From: Paenibacillus sp.
GTDB lineage: Bacteria; Bacillota; Bacilli; Paenibacillales; NBRC-103111
Direction of reading: 5' to 3'
DNA length: 10,411 bases
Assembly: GCA_029239545.1 (NCBI GenBank)
Contig: JARBUQ010000097.1
Coordinates: 1 to 10,411 of the forward strand
A program made the translations under genes and the position numbers. The notes under the pieces were generated by a model. The model worked only from the letters and a program-made list of their open reading frames with translations, did no database searches and was not told the origin of the DNA. Of this stretch, positions 1 through 6,920 are shown in pieces. Each line of letters starts with the position of its first letter. Positions within the stretch are counted from its first letter, which is position 1.

Positions 1-58
1 CTTCCACAATCGCTGTAAGCTGTGGCCCGTGCGTCTCACCCGCTGTTAAATATCTCAT
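1..58 (-). CDS. aroC: Chorismate synthase AroC, N-terminal fragment cut by the window edge
   Basis: Only the first 19 codons are present and the gene continues past the left edge. They read MRYLTAGETHGPQLTAIVE, the highly conserved start of chorismate synthase. The family converts 5-enolpyruvylshikimate-3-phosphate to chorismate, the last step of the common aromatic pathway, using reduced FMN. The ATG is preceded by an AAAGGGG ribosome binding site about 10 nt upstream and by a strong sigma-A type promoter at 134-162. In B. subtilis the same position downstream of cheR holds aroF (chorismate synthase), which opens the aro-trp supraoperon. The product feeds both tryptophan synthesis and the mqnA step encoded further upstream in this window. 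Identity is confident despite the short fragment, because the TAGETHGP segment is nearly invariant in the family. Confidence 0.93.
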   Translation of the reverse strand, partial: MRYLTAGETHGPQLTAIVE

Positions 59-133
59 GAAAATACGTTCCCCTTTCGTCCCATACCGTTCTTCGCGCAT
101 ACTTTAGCGCTTTGCTGTAAAAGTCCTTTGCTA

Positions 134-162
134 ATTATAGTACAGGCTCCCCGGTTTGACAA
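134..162 (-). promoter_or_regulatory. Sigma-A promoter of aroC
   Basis: On the minus strand a -35 box TTGTCA (162-157) and a perfect -10 box TATAAT (139-134) are separated by exactly 17 nt. Transcription would start near position 127, giving a leader of roughly 70 nt before the aroC ATG at 58. The leader shows no run of GAG/UAG triplets at 2-3 nt spacing, so I see no TRAP binding site here. The promoter makes aroC, and presumably the aro/trp genes beyond the edge, a unit separate from cheR. Confidence 0.85.
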
Positions 163-228
163 GAACAGTGGAAGCTATCTGAATGATCGTAATTTCATCC
201 TAAATACAGAAAAGCTGCGAAAGGACAC

Positions 229-278
229 AAAAATAGCACGGCCAGGGCTGCTCGAAAAACGCATCCTTAGACGTGCTA
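229..278 (-). terminator. Possible terminator of the cheR - small ORF unit
   Basis: A perfect 7-bp inverted repeat, TAGCACG (minus-strand 5' arm at 278-272) with CGTGCTA (3' arm at 240-234), is followed by five T residues on the minus strand (233-229). The loop is long at about 31 nt, which makes it weaker than the other terminators in the window. Its place between the small gene at 306-470 and the aroC promoter fits the end of a transcription unit. Confidence 0.4.
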
Positions 279-305
279 ATCTTTACTTCTCATCACTGAC
301 CCCAA

Positions 306-470
306 TTAGCCGTTAACCGGACGGGTCAAAACCCGCTTAGGCTCCGACCATTTTGGATCGTTCACCATGCCTGCCATCTGCTGCATCGAATCGATACCTA
401 ATATTTGCGCACATTCCTGTATTGTAATGAACCCTCTTCGGTAAGCGATAATGACTTTCCTTTTGTCCAT
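306..470 (-). CDS. Unrecognised 54-residue protein between cheR and aroC
   Basis: A complete ATG-to-TAA frame encodes 54 residues, beginning MDKRKVIIAY and ending LTRPVNG. Its ribosome binding site is one of the best in the window: GGAGG at 481-477, 6 nt before the ATG. I do not recognise the family. Residues about 10-27 (YRRGFITIQECAQILGID) resemble the first helix and turn of a helix-turn-helix (G-x-I-T-x-x-E-x-A-x-x-L-G), but the protein seems too short for a complete classical DNA-binding domain. The C-terminal third is basic and Pro-rich. There is no signal peptide or membrane segment. It lies 104 bp after cheR and 247 bp before aroC, in a spot where I recall no gene in B. subtilis. Function unknown. 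The strong start signal and the unbroken frame make a real gene likely. Confidence 0.65.
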   Translation of the reverse strand: MDKRKVIIAYRRGFITIQECAQILGIDSMQQMAGMVNDPKWSEPKRVLTRPVNG

Positions 471-508
471 ACCAAACCTCCAACAGAAATTCTCCAGTGC
501 ACATCTTT

Positions 509-530
509 CGCCACCTCGTGCGAGGTGACG
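509..530. repeat. Short inverted repeat between cheR and the small ORF
   Basis: CACCTC (512-517) and GAGGTG (522-527) form a 6-bp stem around GTGC, and one mismatch further out CG (509-510) pairs with CG (529-530). No T run follows on either strand, so this is not a classical intrinsic terminator. In the minus-strand transcript the hairpin would stand about 40 nt before the small ORF start. It could be a processing or stability element, or chance. Confidence 0.3.
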
Positions 531-574
531 AAAATAAGACTTGTTACACCCAGTATGTGAATTTATGGAAGGTC

Positions 575-1369
575 TTATACAATGCTGCGCTTTTTTTGGT
601 AAAAGAATGTATCAACAGACTCCAGCTCGTACTGCCCTGGTGTGAAGATTTGTTCTGTACTGCCTACGAAAAGCAGCCCTCCCGGCTTAAGTGCACGGCT
701 GAATTTGTGATACAGCTGGTGTTTGGCTTCTTCGGTGAAGTAAATCATCACATTGCGGCATACAATCAGGTCAAAGGAGCTGTCAAAGGGATCGTTCAAT
801 AAATTTTGCTTGCGGTACATAATATTTTTCTTGAGCGTATCCGAAATTTTGTAAAAGGAGTCCTGGTGGGTAAAATACTTTCTCAAGTAATGATCCGGAA
901 CATCTCGGACGGAACGCTCCAGATAAACGCCTTGCTTGGCTTTCTCCATCGCCCCGTCATCAATATCTGTGGCCATGATCTGAGCATGATCGAGCACTCC
1001 ATTCTCTGCCAGAATCATCGCTAGCGTATATGGCTCCTCGCCAGTACTGCATGCTGCGCTCCAACACTTAATTCGACCTGATGTTCGAGCAAACTCGCTA
1101 ATAAATTTCTTCTCCAGCACTTCCCAGCGATTAGGGTTGCGCCAGAATTCGGAAACATTTATCGTCATTCGGTCAAGAAATTCGTAGTACAACTCACGAT
1201 TCTTCATCATGCCTTCAAAAAAAGCAACGAATGAATCGTAGCCCTTCTTCATATAAAACGTATTCAGACGACGTTTCATCTGAGCTTCCTTATACTGCGC
1301 CAGATCAATACCTGAATAATCCTTCACTTTCCTCACAAAAGCAATGAAATCTCTGTCTTCTTGCTCCAA
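575..1369 (-). CDS. cheR: Chemotaxis protein methyltransferase CheR
   Basis: The 264-residue protein is a SAM-dependent methyltransferase that methylates glutamates on chemoreceptors (methyl-accepting chemotaxis proteins) at the inner face of the membrane, opposing CheB in adaptation. Length is close to B. subtilis CheR. Residues 1-75 form the helical N-terminal domain, with the basic stretch KEAQMKRRL (28-35) and the family signature MTINVSEFWRNP (68-79). The SAM-binding motif SAACSTGEEPYT spans 104-115, with acidic D135 in ATDID after the second strand. DLIVCRNVMIYF (200-211) and GSTE (236-239) are further CheR hallmarks. The start codon is TTG at 1369. A GGAGAG element (1384-1379) lies upstream, with spacing on the long side of normal, and the preceding in-frame codons give no better start. 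A possible masking hairpin covers that site. The gene follows ndk as in B. subtilis, but here a strong terminator lies between them. Confidence 0.95.
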   Translation of the reverse strand: MEQEDRDFIAFVRKVKDYSGIDLAQYKEAQMKRRLNTFYMKKGYDSFVAFFEGMMKNRELYYEFLDRMTINVSEFWRNPNRWEVLEKKFISEFARTSGRIKCWSAACSTGEEPYTLAMILAENGVLDHAQIMATDIDDGAMEKAKQGVYLERSVRDVPDHYLRKYFTHQDSFYKISDTLKKNIMYRKQNLLNDPFDSSFDLIVCRNVMIYFTEEAKHQLYHKFSRALKPGGLLFVGSTEQIFTPGQYELESVDTFFYQKKRSIV

Positions 1370-1380
1370 TCTAAATCACT

Positions 1381-1421
1381 CTCCGGCTGCAGGGTCTCTA
1401 CCCTATTCCATATGACCGGAG
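1381..1421 (-). promoter_or_regulatory. Hairpin that could mask the cheR ribosome binding site
   Basis: In the minus-strand RNA, CTCCGG (1421-1416) can pair with CCGGAG (1386-1381), and nested inside it AGGGT (1404-1400) pairs with ACCCT (1395-1391) around an AGAG loop. The 3' arm CCGGAG contains the GGAG of the cheR Shine-Dalgarno element, so folding would hide it. Whether the structure forms or is regulated is inference. No clear cheR promoter was found between here and the ndk terminator. Confidence 0.35.
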
Positions 1422-1449
1422 CATTTTCCTTCTTCACTTTTGTAAAATT

Positions 1450-1503
1450 ACAAAATTCGCACCGGGCGCTGGTGTTGATAGCTGCGCACGGTGCGAATTT
1501 TGT
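1450..1503 (-). terminator. Strong intrinsic terminator after ndk
   Basis: A perfect 15-bp stem pairs ACAAAATTCGCACCG (5' arm on the minus strand, 1503-1489) with CGGTGCGAATTTTGT (1464-1450). The loop holds a further GCGC/GCGC pairing (1487-1484 with 1469-1466). The T-rich 3' arm runs on into AATTTTAC. The 5' arm begins at the base directly after the ndk TAG stop. The symmetrical arms would also give a T-rich end on the plus strand. It ends the menaquinone operon and separates it from cheR. Confidence 0.88.
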
Positions 1504-1947
1504 CTAAATCCACTTCTGAATCAATTTGCTGTATGTAAGCAGTTCTTCGGGTTTGAAAAATATAGCGATCTCTCGCTCGGCATTCTCGGGAGAATCCGAG
1601 CCATGAATAATGTTCCGATTCGTATGAATCGCGAAGTCGCCTCGAATCGTTCCGGGCAGCGCCTCCAGCGTATTCGTCTTGCCCATCATAATACGGGATA
1701 AGGCAATAACCTGATCACCTTCCCAGACCATTGCAAATACAGGACCAGAAGTTATGAACCCCATCAGATCGTCATAATAAGGACGCCCGAAATGCTCTTC
1801 ATAATGTTTCTCTGCCAGTTCTTTAGGGATTTGCATCAGTTTGCTGCCCACCAGTTGGAAGCCTCGGCGTTCAAAGCGTTGAACAATTTCTCCTATCAGG
1901 CCGCGCTCAACTCCATCGGGTTTAACCATCATAAATGTTTTTTCCAT
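1504..1947 (-). CDS. ndk: Nucleoside diphosphate kinase
   Basis: The 147-residue enzyme transfers the gamma phosphate of ATP to nucleoside diphosphates through a phosphohistidine intermediate, keeping NTP and dNTP pools balanced in the cytoplasm. It begins MEKTFMMVKPDGVERG, with Lys9 in the nucleotide-binding VKPDGV motif. The catalytic His115 lies in NIIHGSDSPENAEREI (113-128), the family signature, and length is typical for the bacterial enzyme. The ATG at 1947 is chosen because AAGGAGG (1963-1957) sits 8 nt upstream, overlapping the hepT TAA stop. An extended frame starting further upstream would add 11 residues that homologues lack. Last gene of the menaquinone operon, directly followed by a terminator. 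The order hepT-ndk-cheR matches B. subtilis, where ndk has no direct menaquinone role; co-expression is probably historical. Confidence 0.96.
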   Translation of the reverse strand: MEKTFMMVKPDGVERGLIGEIVQRFERRGFQLVGSKLMQIPKELAEKHYEEHFGRPYYDDLMGFITSGPVFAMVWEGDQVIALSRIMMGKTNTLEALPGTIRGDFAIHTNRNIIHGSDSPENAEREIAIFFKPEELLTYSKLIQKWI

Positions 1948-1960
1948 CTGTTTTCCCTCC

Positions 1961-2935
1961 TTAGTAGGATCTGCTGCCAATAAATCGGGCTATTGAGATT
2001 AAATCCTTTTTGGCTCTTATATTAGGCAGCCCATCCAAAGCCTGTATCGCCTTTTCAATATACTTTGAAGATATATCATCCGCTTGCTGTACGCAACTGC
2101 TCCCGCGAATCAAGTTCAGGAACGGGTCGACATTGGTTTGTCCATCTACCTCTTGAATGCGTTTTATCTCAGACAACAACCGCTCCTTGAGGTCGGGCTG
2201 CTGAAGAGCGAGCAGGATTGGCAGTGTAATATTGCCTTGTTTGATGTCGCTGCCTGGCGGCTTGCCAAGCTGCTTCTCTGTACCGGTAAGGTCGAGAATG
2301 TCGTCCCGGATCTGAAAGGCCATACCTACGTTGTAACCAAACTTATACAATTGTAAACTCACTTCATAAGAAGTCTCTGAAGCTATTGCCCCTAATTGGC
2401 AGCTAATCGCGATAAGGAGAGCGGTCTTTCGTCTGATTCGAAGCAAGTAGGTACGGACTGATTGCTCGGTTTGAAAGAAGTAGCGGATTTGCTCCATCTC
2501 CCCAATCGACATCTCCACGATTGCTTTGGACAATATTTGATGAATACGGGGATTCGGCAGTTGAGTGACCACCGTAAGTGCTTTTGCAAAAATATAATCA
2601 CCCGTATACATCGCGATCCGATTGTCCCACTTGGACCTGACTGTAAGCTGCCCTCTCCTCGTATTAGCATCATCAATAACGTCATCATGCACGAGGGAAG
2701 CCATATGAATCAGCTCCAGGGGAACGGCAATTTTTTTGACGCGATCCAGATCATACGTGCCAAACTGGCTGGCAAGCAGTACAAATACAGGTCGAATCCG
2801 TTTGCCCCCCGCCTTCAACAGATGGAGCGATGTTTCCTTGAGAAGCGGTTGTTCCGAGTAAATGCTGTCCTCCAGCTCTCTCTCGATCTGTGCAATCTCC
2901 CTCTTCATGCGGGCGTAAATATCCATTAGTTTCAT
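1961..2935 (-). CDS. hepT: Heptaprenyl diphosphate synthase catalytic component (HepT)
   Basis: The 324-residue trans-polyprenyl synthase is the catalytic subunit of the two-component enzyme that extends farnesyl diphosphate with isopentenyl diphosphate to the C35 chain of menaquinone-7. GGKRIRP (43-49) binds IPP. The first aspartate-rich motif, DDVID, is at 84-88 within LVHDDVIDDANTRRG. The second, DDILD, is at 211-215 within FQIRDDILD. Both are intact, so the protein should be active with its partner HepS, also encoded in this operon. The start at 2935 has AGGTG 5 nt upstream and lies 4 bp after the mqnA stop; Met4 is an alternative with poorer spacing. In B. subtilis hepT directly follows menG, whereas here mqnP, ubiX and mqnA lie between them. 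The exact chain length (C35 or longer) cannot be read from sequence alone. Confidence 0.94.
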   Translation of the reverse strand: MKLMDIYARMKREIAQIERELEDSIYSEQPLLKETSLHLLKAGGKRIRPVFVLLASQFGTYDLDRVKKIAVPLELIHMASLVHDDVIDDANTRRGQLTVRSKWDNRIAMYTGDYIFAKALTVVTQLPNPRIHQILSKAIVEMSIGEMEQIRYFFQTEQSVRTYLLRIRRKTALLIAISCQLGAIASETSYEVSLQLYKFGYNVGMAFQIRDDILDLTGTEKQLGKPPGSDIKQGNITLPILLALQQPDLKERLLSEIKRIQEVDGQTNVDPFLNLIRGSSCVQQADDISSKYIEKAIQALDGLPNIRAKKDLISIARFIGSRSY

Positions 2936-2939
2936 TCAT

Positions 2940-3794
2940 TCACCTGACTCTGGTTTTATCAGTCCAAAATTGCAAAGGCACATCTCGCTCTAGCAAACCT
3001 AATTCTCTTGCATACTGGAAATAAAGGCGTAATCCGCGTTGCTGCTCTTCTCCAAAATCATGATTCAAATGTTGAAAATAGTTGCGCCAGTAATTGGACG
3101 TCCCACCCAGCTTCAGCTCAGCATGAGCAATAATGGATGAGGGATCTGTCGTACCTTTGCGCTTGCTCTCCATAAAGGCGGCATGAATGTCCGCAATCGT
3201 ATCTGGATACTGGCGCACGGTCTCCTTGCGCACAGCCCAAACTGCAAAGGTCATCCCCGTGCCTGTCGAGCTCCGCCACAGCTCTCCCAGGTCCGTTACA
3301 AGATAAGGGTGATCTGTCCAGCTGGCTCGAATAGCATCGTCTCCAATAAGCAAAGCAGCATCCCTATGTTCCATCATATCCTTTAATGACGGGGGCGCAT
3401 ACTCATACTCCGGGCTTCCTCCATAAAACTTTGTCATCAAAATTTTCAATAGGTTGACAGAGGTAGCCGATGTCGTAGGCAATGCAATTTTGGCCTGTGT
3501 CAGCTCTTCGAGCGGCATGCGGTGAAACAATAGAATGGAGTTGACTTGATTCGCAGAGCTGACGGACAAATCCGGATACAGGTCATACTCCTCGAAGGAT
3601 TCTCCATAGGCAAAGGATGAAATCGCCCCCATATCAATCTTGCCTGCACGCATGGCCTCATTTAAGCCGGTAGGTACTGTCTCGATCCACTCTAGCTGCC
3701 CCCCAAAGCGACTATGAGGAAAATGATGATAAATAGGCCAAACGTTCGTATAGTTTATTTTGCCGATGCGGATTAGTCTGTTTGCTTCTGTCAT
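2940..3794 (-). CDS. mqnA: Chorismate dehydratase MqnA (futalosine pathway)
   Basis: The 284-residue protein belongs to the MqnA/MqnD family, which has a periplasmic-binding-protein-like fold but is cytoplasmic. MqnA removes water from chorismate to give 3-[(1-carboxyvinyl)oxy]benzoate, the entry to the futalosine menaquinone pathway. Family features are IRIGKINYTNVWPIY (8-22), the DMGAISSFAYGES stretch (54-66), SANQVNSILLFHR (80-92), LIGDDAI (149-155) and DLGELWRSSTGTGMTFAVW (168-186). No signal peptide is visible. MqnD, which acts later, is a relative. I favour MqnA because of the N-terminal GKINYTNVWP pattern and the length. The ATG at 3794 overlaps the ubiX stop (ATGA), with GGGGGG (3807-3802) as ribosome binding site; a GTG 15 nt upstream is possible but would lie on that site. 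Its substrate is the product of aroC, encoded downstream. mqnB, mqnC, mqnE and mqnD are not in the window. Confidence 0.88.
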   Translation of the reverse strand: MTEANRLIRIGKINYTNVWPIYHHFPHSRFGGQLEWIETVPTGLNEAMRAGKIDMGAISSFAYGESFEEYDLYPDLSVSSANQVNSILLFHRMPLEELTQAKIALPTTSATSVNLLKILMTKFYGGSPEYEYAPPSLKDMMEHRDAALLIGDDAIRASWTDHPYLVTDLGELWRSSTGTGMTFAVWAVRKETVRQYPDTIADIHAAFMESKRKGTTDPSSIIAHAELKLGGTSNYWRNYFQHLNHDFGEEQQRGLRLYFQYARELGLLERDVPLQFWTDKTRVR

Positions 3795-4402
3795 TTTCCA
3801 TCCCCCCACCGCTTATATAAGTCATGTTCTATTTCCATATTGTCCAAAACTTTGCCCACCATAAAATCAATCAGCTCGTCCATAGACTTCGGTTTGTGAT
3901 AGAACGCTGGCATGGCTGGAATAATGCGGACTCCCATTCTCGACAGCTTCAGCATATTGTCTAGATGAATGGCATGAAGCGGTGTTTCACGCGGGACAAG
4001 AAACAGGCGTCTGCCTTCTTTCAGGATGACGTCTGCCGCTCTCTCCATCAGGTTATCCGATGAACCGTGTGCAATGCTTGAGAGTGTTCCCATACTGCAA
4101 GGCACAATCACCATCCCGGAGGTAAGGAAAGAGCCGCTTGCAACATTGGCCCCGATGTCCTGATTCGGATAATAGCGGACCTGCCCTCCGAACTTCTCCT
4201 GAAGCGTCTCTTGTCTGCGTGCCGCGTTCCACTCCAATTCCTCGTGCAGCACCCGCCAACCCGCATCTGTGATCACTACGTGCACTGGAATATGCTGCGC
4301 GAGCATAGCTTCAATCAAACGCACCCCATAGATAGCCCCGCTAGCACCTGTTATGCCAACTATCCAAGGTTTGGTAGAATTGCCACCGTGCGAACTTACC
4401 AT
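3791..4402 (-). CDS. ubiX: Flavin prenyltransferase UbiX (prenyl-FMN synthesis)
   Basis: The 203-residue flavoprotein adds a dimethylallyl group to FMN, making the prenylated FMN cofactor used by UbiD-type decarboxylases. GITGASGAIYG (16-26) is the N-terminal nucleotide-binding loop. PCSMGTLSSIAHGSSDNL (101-118) and RLFLVPRETPLHAIHLDNM (132-150) are the usual FMN and prenyl-phosphate contacts of the family. In the futalosine pathway a UbiD-like decarboxylase acts after prenylation, and this protein would supply its cofactor; that decarboxylase is not in the window. The start is uncertain. ATG 4402 overlaps the end of mqnP by 7 bp and has only a weak GGTGGTG element, but gives the usual length. 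ATG 4429 would add nine residues (MPGSGGAFR) and has no visible ribosome binding site. Translational coupling to mqnP is likely. Confidence 0.92.
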   Translation of the reverse strand: MVSSHGGNSTKPWIVGITGASGAIYGVRLIEAMLAQHIPVHVVITDAGWRVLHEELEWNAARRQETLQEKFGGQVRYYPNQDIGANVASGSFLTSGMVIVPCSMGTLSSIAHGSSDNLMERAADVILKEGRRLFLVPRETPLHAIHLDNMLKLSRMGVRIIPAMPAFYHKPKSMDELIDFMVGKVLDNMEIEHDLYKRWGDGK

Positions 4403-5277
4403 ACGAAACGCACCACCAGATCCAGGCATGTGAAGCTGAAGATCACGATGCTCAGTACTCCATTCATTGTGAAAAAAGCAGTGTTCAATTTAGTCAAATT
4501 CGAAGGTTTAACGAGCATATGCTCGTAGATCAAGAGCGCATAAGAAACGATCACTCCAACGAAATACAACCAGCTCAGCTCGCTAACGAACAGGAACATA
4601 CTTAAGAAACCAATAGCAGTTAAGAAGTGCAGGCCTTTGGCGATCCATAATGCACGGGCTACTCCGAAGCGCTGTGGAATCGAATGAAGTCCGGCCTGCC
4701 GGTCAAATTCCACATCCTGACAAGCATATATGACATCGAATCCTGCCGTCCACAAAGCCACGCTCGCATATAAGATCAAGGCATAACCGTCGATGTGTCC
4801 TGTGACAGCAACCCAGCCGCCCAGAGGCGCAAGTGCTATCGTAAGCCCTAATATGATGTGGCACATCCATGTGAATCTCTTCGTGTAAGAATAGAAGACT
4901 AGCATAAAAACGGCCAATGGAAGCAGCTTCATGGAGAGCGTGCTCAAATTGGCTGTCGCAAAAAATAAAACAATAAACGAGATAAGGACAAAAAGAATGA
5001 CCTCCTTGGAGGATAATAATCCTGCTGGAATGGCCCGTCCCGCCGTTCTTGGGTTGTTCTTGTCGAACGTTTTGTCGATAATTCGATTCAGGCCCATCGC
5101 TGCGCTTCGAGCCCCGATCATAGCTAATATAATCCACCCAATCTGGATCCAGGAGGGCAGATGTCCTTGTCCAACCACGGCGCCAAGCATAGCCCCCATG
5201 AAAGCGAACGGGAGAGCGAATATCGTGTGCTCGAATTTGATCATTTCTAGAAAAGTAGCTGTTTTAGTTCCTTTCAT
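4396..5277 (-). CDS. mqnP: UbiA-family polyprenyltransferase, probably MqnP
   Basis: The 293-residue integral membrane protein belongs to the UbiA superfamily, which joins a polyprenyl chain to an aromatic ring. The first Mg-diphosphate motif NRIIDKTFD (N64, D68, D72) and the second DVEFD (D188, D192) are intact, and hydrophobic segments of transmembrane length fill most of the rest, as expected for an eight- or nine-helix bundle. AGRAIPAG (79-86) and YSYTKRF (129-135) are typical of the family. Its place beside ubiX and mqnA points to prenylation of 1,4-dihydroxy-6-naphthoate in the futalosine pathway rather than the MenA reaction, though sequence alone does not settle the acceptor. The ATG at 5277 lies inside the menG end (14-bp overlap), with GGGGAG 6 nt upstream. 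An upstream extension of 16 residues is possible in frame but has no support. Confidence 0.9.
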   Translation of the reverse strand: MKGTKTATFLEMIKFEHTIFALPFAFMGAMLGAVVGQGHLPSWIQIGWIILAMIGARSAAMGLNRIIDKTFDKNNPRTAGRAIPAGLLSSKEVILFVLISFIVLFFATANLSTLSMKLLPLAVFMLVFYSYTKRFTWMCHIILGLTIALAPLGGWVAVTGHIDGYALILYASVALWTAGFDVIYACQDVEFDRQAGLHSIPQRFGVARALWIAKGLHFLTAIGFLSMFLFVSELSWLYFVGVIVSYALLIYEHMLVKPSNLTKLNTAFFTMNGVLSIVIFSFTCLDLVVRFVW

Positions 5278-6001
5278 TCCCGTCTCCCCGTTTCTCTTTG
5301 ATGCCAATATGAAGTGCGGCAACACCGCCCGCCAACGGGTAAGCTTTTACATTCTGCAGCCCAATCTCGCGAAAAATACCCGCCAATTGCTTATGGTCGG
5401 GAAAATGAATAAGCGATTCAGGGAGCCACTTATATTGCTCATATCGATTGACTACCAGTTTGCCCAATAAGGGCATCACTTTCTGAAAATAAAAATAATA
5501 GATTGACTTGAATGGTTGCCAGGTCGGCTTCGACATTTCCAGAGAAACGACCATTCCACCTGGCTTGACTACACGCTGCATTTCTTTCAATACCTGCACA
5601 AAATCCGGTACGTTGCGTAAGGCAAAACCAATGGTCGCATAATCGAATGTATTGTCAGCAAACGGAAGCTCCATCGCATTCCCATGCAGCAGATCGATCT
5701 GCTTGTCCATCCCAAGCTTCTCTATCTTGGCTTGCCCGAAGTCTAACATGTTACGGCTGAAATCAAGTCCAGTGATCTTCCCCGTTCGACTCTGTTCAGC
5801 CAAGCTGATCGTCCAGTCACAGGTTCCACAGCACAGATCAATGGCTGTTGTATCCAATTGCACGTTCATCTTCTTCATCGTGAACTTGCGCCAAGCCTTG
5901 TGACGTCCGAAGCTGATCAAGTTGTTCATGAAATCGTATTTGTGGGCGATGCTCTCAAATACTGAATGGACGAACTGCTCTTTGGATGTCTTCATTTCCA
6001 T
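5264..6001 (-). CDS. menG: Demethylmenaquinone methyltransferase MenG/UbiE
   Basis: The 245-residue SAM-dependent methyltransferase carries out the last step of menaquinone synthesis, methylating the ring of demethylmenaquinone at the membrane. The opening KEQFVHSVFESIAHKYDFMN (7-26) and SFGRHKAWRK (30-39) are MenG signatures. SAM motif I is DLCCGTCDWT (55-64), the acidic residue after strand two is D80 in TGLDFSRNML, then GNAMELPFADNTFDY (107-121), IGFALRNVPD (124-133) and VVKPGGMVVSLE (144-155). Similarity to B. subtilis MenG, recalled from memory, runs along the whole length. The ATG at 6001 is chosen because AGGTGG lies 7-8 nt upstream; a TTG one codon earlier and an ATG two codons later are alternatives. 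It starts 12 bp after hepS and overlaps mqnP by 14 bp. MenG serves both the classical and the futalosine routes. Confidence 0.96.
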   Translation of the reverse strand: MEMKTSKEQFVHSVFESIAHKYDFMNNLISFGRHKAWRKFTMKKMNVQLDTTAIDLCCGTCDWTISLAEQSRTGKITGLDFSRNMLDFGQAKIEKLGMDKQIDLLHGNAMELPFADNTFDYATIGFALRNVPDFVQVLKEMQRVVKPGGMVVSLEMSKPTWQPFKSIYYFYFQKVMPLLGKLVVNRYEQYKWLPESLIHFPDHKQLAGIFREIGLQNVKAYPLAGGVAALHIGIKEKRGDGNERN

Positions 6002-6013
6002 CAAGTTTCCACC

Positions 6014-6880
6014 TCACCCTTCTTCTATTGCTTTAGGGGCTGTCAAATATCTGGTAAAAGGCTCCCCGATTCGAAATAATTCCAGTATAAGCTTGTCCGA
6101 TTCAAGTGAGCGGATTTTGTCAGATACCAATTTAAATTGTGACTCCAGCATCTGAAGCAGCTGAGCCTTTACATTGTACTTCAGAATCAAAGTGCGCAGC
6201 TTCGTGTGATCCGGCTCCTCCTGCTGCTGCAATTGGCGCTTCTCTTCCTTCGTGCCAGATTGCATAATATGCCAGAACGCCCAGCTCAATCGGAAGCTGC
6301 CGACATGATCAACACGCTTAATCTCCTCAAGAAGGAGCTCGCACTTCGTATAGCCTTGAAGCAGCTCAGGCCAGCTTCTTGAAAGCCCGCCCTCCAGCTG
6401 ACGTGAGAAAGATGCATATAATTGAGATTTGATATGTACAGACAGATGCAAGTAATCCTCGGCGCTTACTTTCCATTGCAGCATCTTCGTGTACAAATTC
6501 ATCTTGATTCGATTCACATCACAGATCGCGTCAGACATCTGACGCACCATCTCCACTTGACCTGCTTGAGACAACAGGTTATAAAACCGACTGCTGAAAT
6601 AGTCTCCAGCCAGAACCTTGAGCTGTCTGGCCCGCGCTTCCTTCTTCTCCTTGCGATCATTGGTTGCGGGGATCATCTCGTGAGTATCCAGTCCCAGCTG
6701 AGCAAGAGCAGCGACGAGTGCGTATAGCTCGCCATTCCCCGCAGAGGAAGAGCCCTTCTTAAGAACAGCGAAGAGCATCTCCGACCGCATATTCGGAAAT
6801 TGTGGCAGATCCGTATTGGATTGAATCATATCGTACTGTGTATATTTTTTTGCCGAATCCTCTAATGTATAGTTGTCCAT
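6014..6880 (-). CDS. hepS: Heptaprenyl diphosphate synthase component 1 (HepS)
   Basis: The 288-residue protein matches the HepS family, the non-catalytic subunit that must associate with HepT for long-chain prenyl synthesis. The diagnostic segment is VLAGDYFSSRFYNLLSQ (89-105), followed by MSDAICDVNRIKMNLY (115-130); B. subtilis HepS has a very similar stretch. No aspartate-rich prenyl synthase motif is present, as expected, because the catalytic residues are in HepT. The protein is mostly helical in character and has no membrane segment. The ATG at 6880 has GGAGG 5 nt upstream. It is the first gene of the operon, with a likely promoter at 6925-6953, and lies 12 bp before menG. The separation of hepS and hepT by four genes is wider than in B. 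subtilis, where only menG lies between them. The rest of the sequence diverges quickly, as is usual for this subunit. Confidence 0.9.
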   Translation of the reverse strand: MDNYTLEDSAKKYTQYDMIQSNTDLPQFPNMRSEMLFAVLKKGSSSAGNGELYALVAALAQLGLDTHEMIPATNDRKEKKEARARQLKVLAGDYFSSRFYNLLSQAGQVEMVRQMSDAICDVNRIKMNLYTKMLQWKVSAEDYLHLSVHIKSQLYASFSRQLEGGLSRSWPELLQGYTKCELLLEEIKRVDHVGSFRLSWAFWHIMQSGTKEEKRQLQQQEEPDHTKLRTLILKYNVKAQLLQMLESQFKLVSDKIRSLESDKLILELFRIGEPFTRYLTAPKAIEEG

Positions 6881-6920
6881 GCAAGCCTCCGTACCGCGAC
6901 CAAAGTCAATAACGCCATTT

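Noticed and set aside
128..316. 62-codon open frame on the plus strand upstream of aroC
   Set aside because: It crosses the aroC promoter and the possible terminator on the opposite strand and has no convincing start signal.
534..578. ATAAGAC/GTCTTAT inverted repeat around the cheR stop followed by TTT as a terminator
   Set aside because: The 7-bp stem is AT-rich with a loop of more than 30 nt and only a short T run; too weak to call.
1377..1404. TAG/GAG triplets in the cheR leader as a TRAP binding site
   Set aside because: Only a few triplets occur and their spacing is irregular; known TRAP sites have many triplets at 2-3 nt spacing.
2462..2929. 155-codon open frame on the plus strand opposite hepT
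   Set aside because: It is fully antisense to a gene with intact catalytic motifs, has no ribosome binding site that stands out, and its translation shows no domain.
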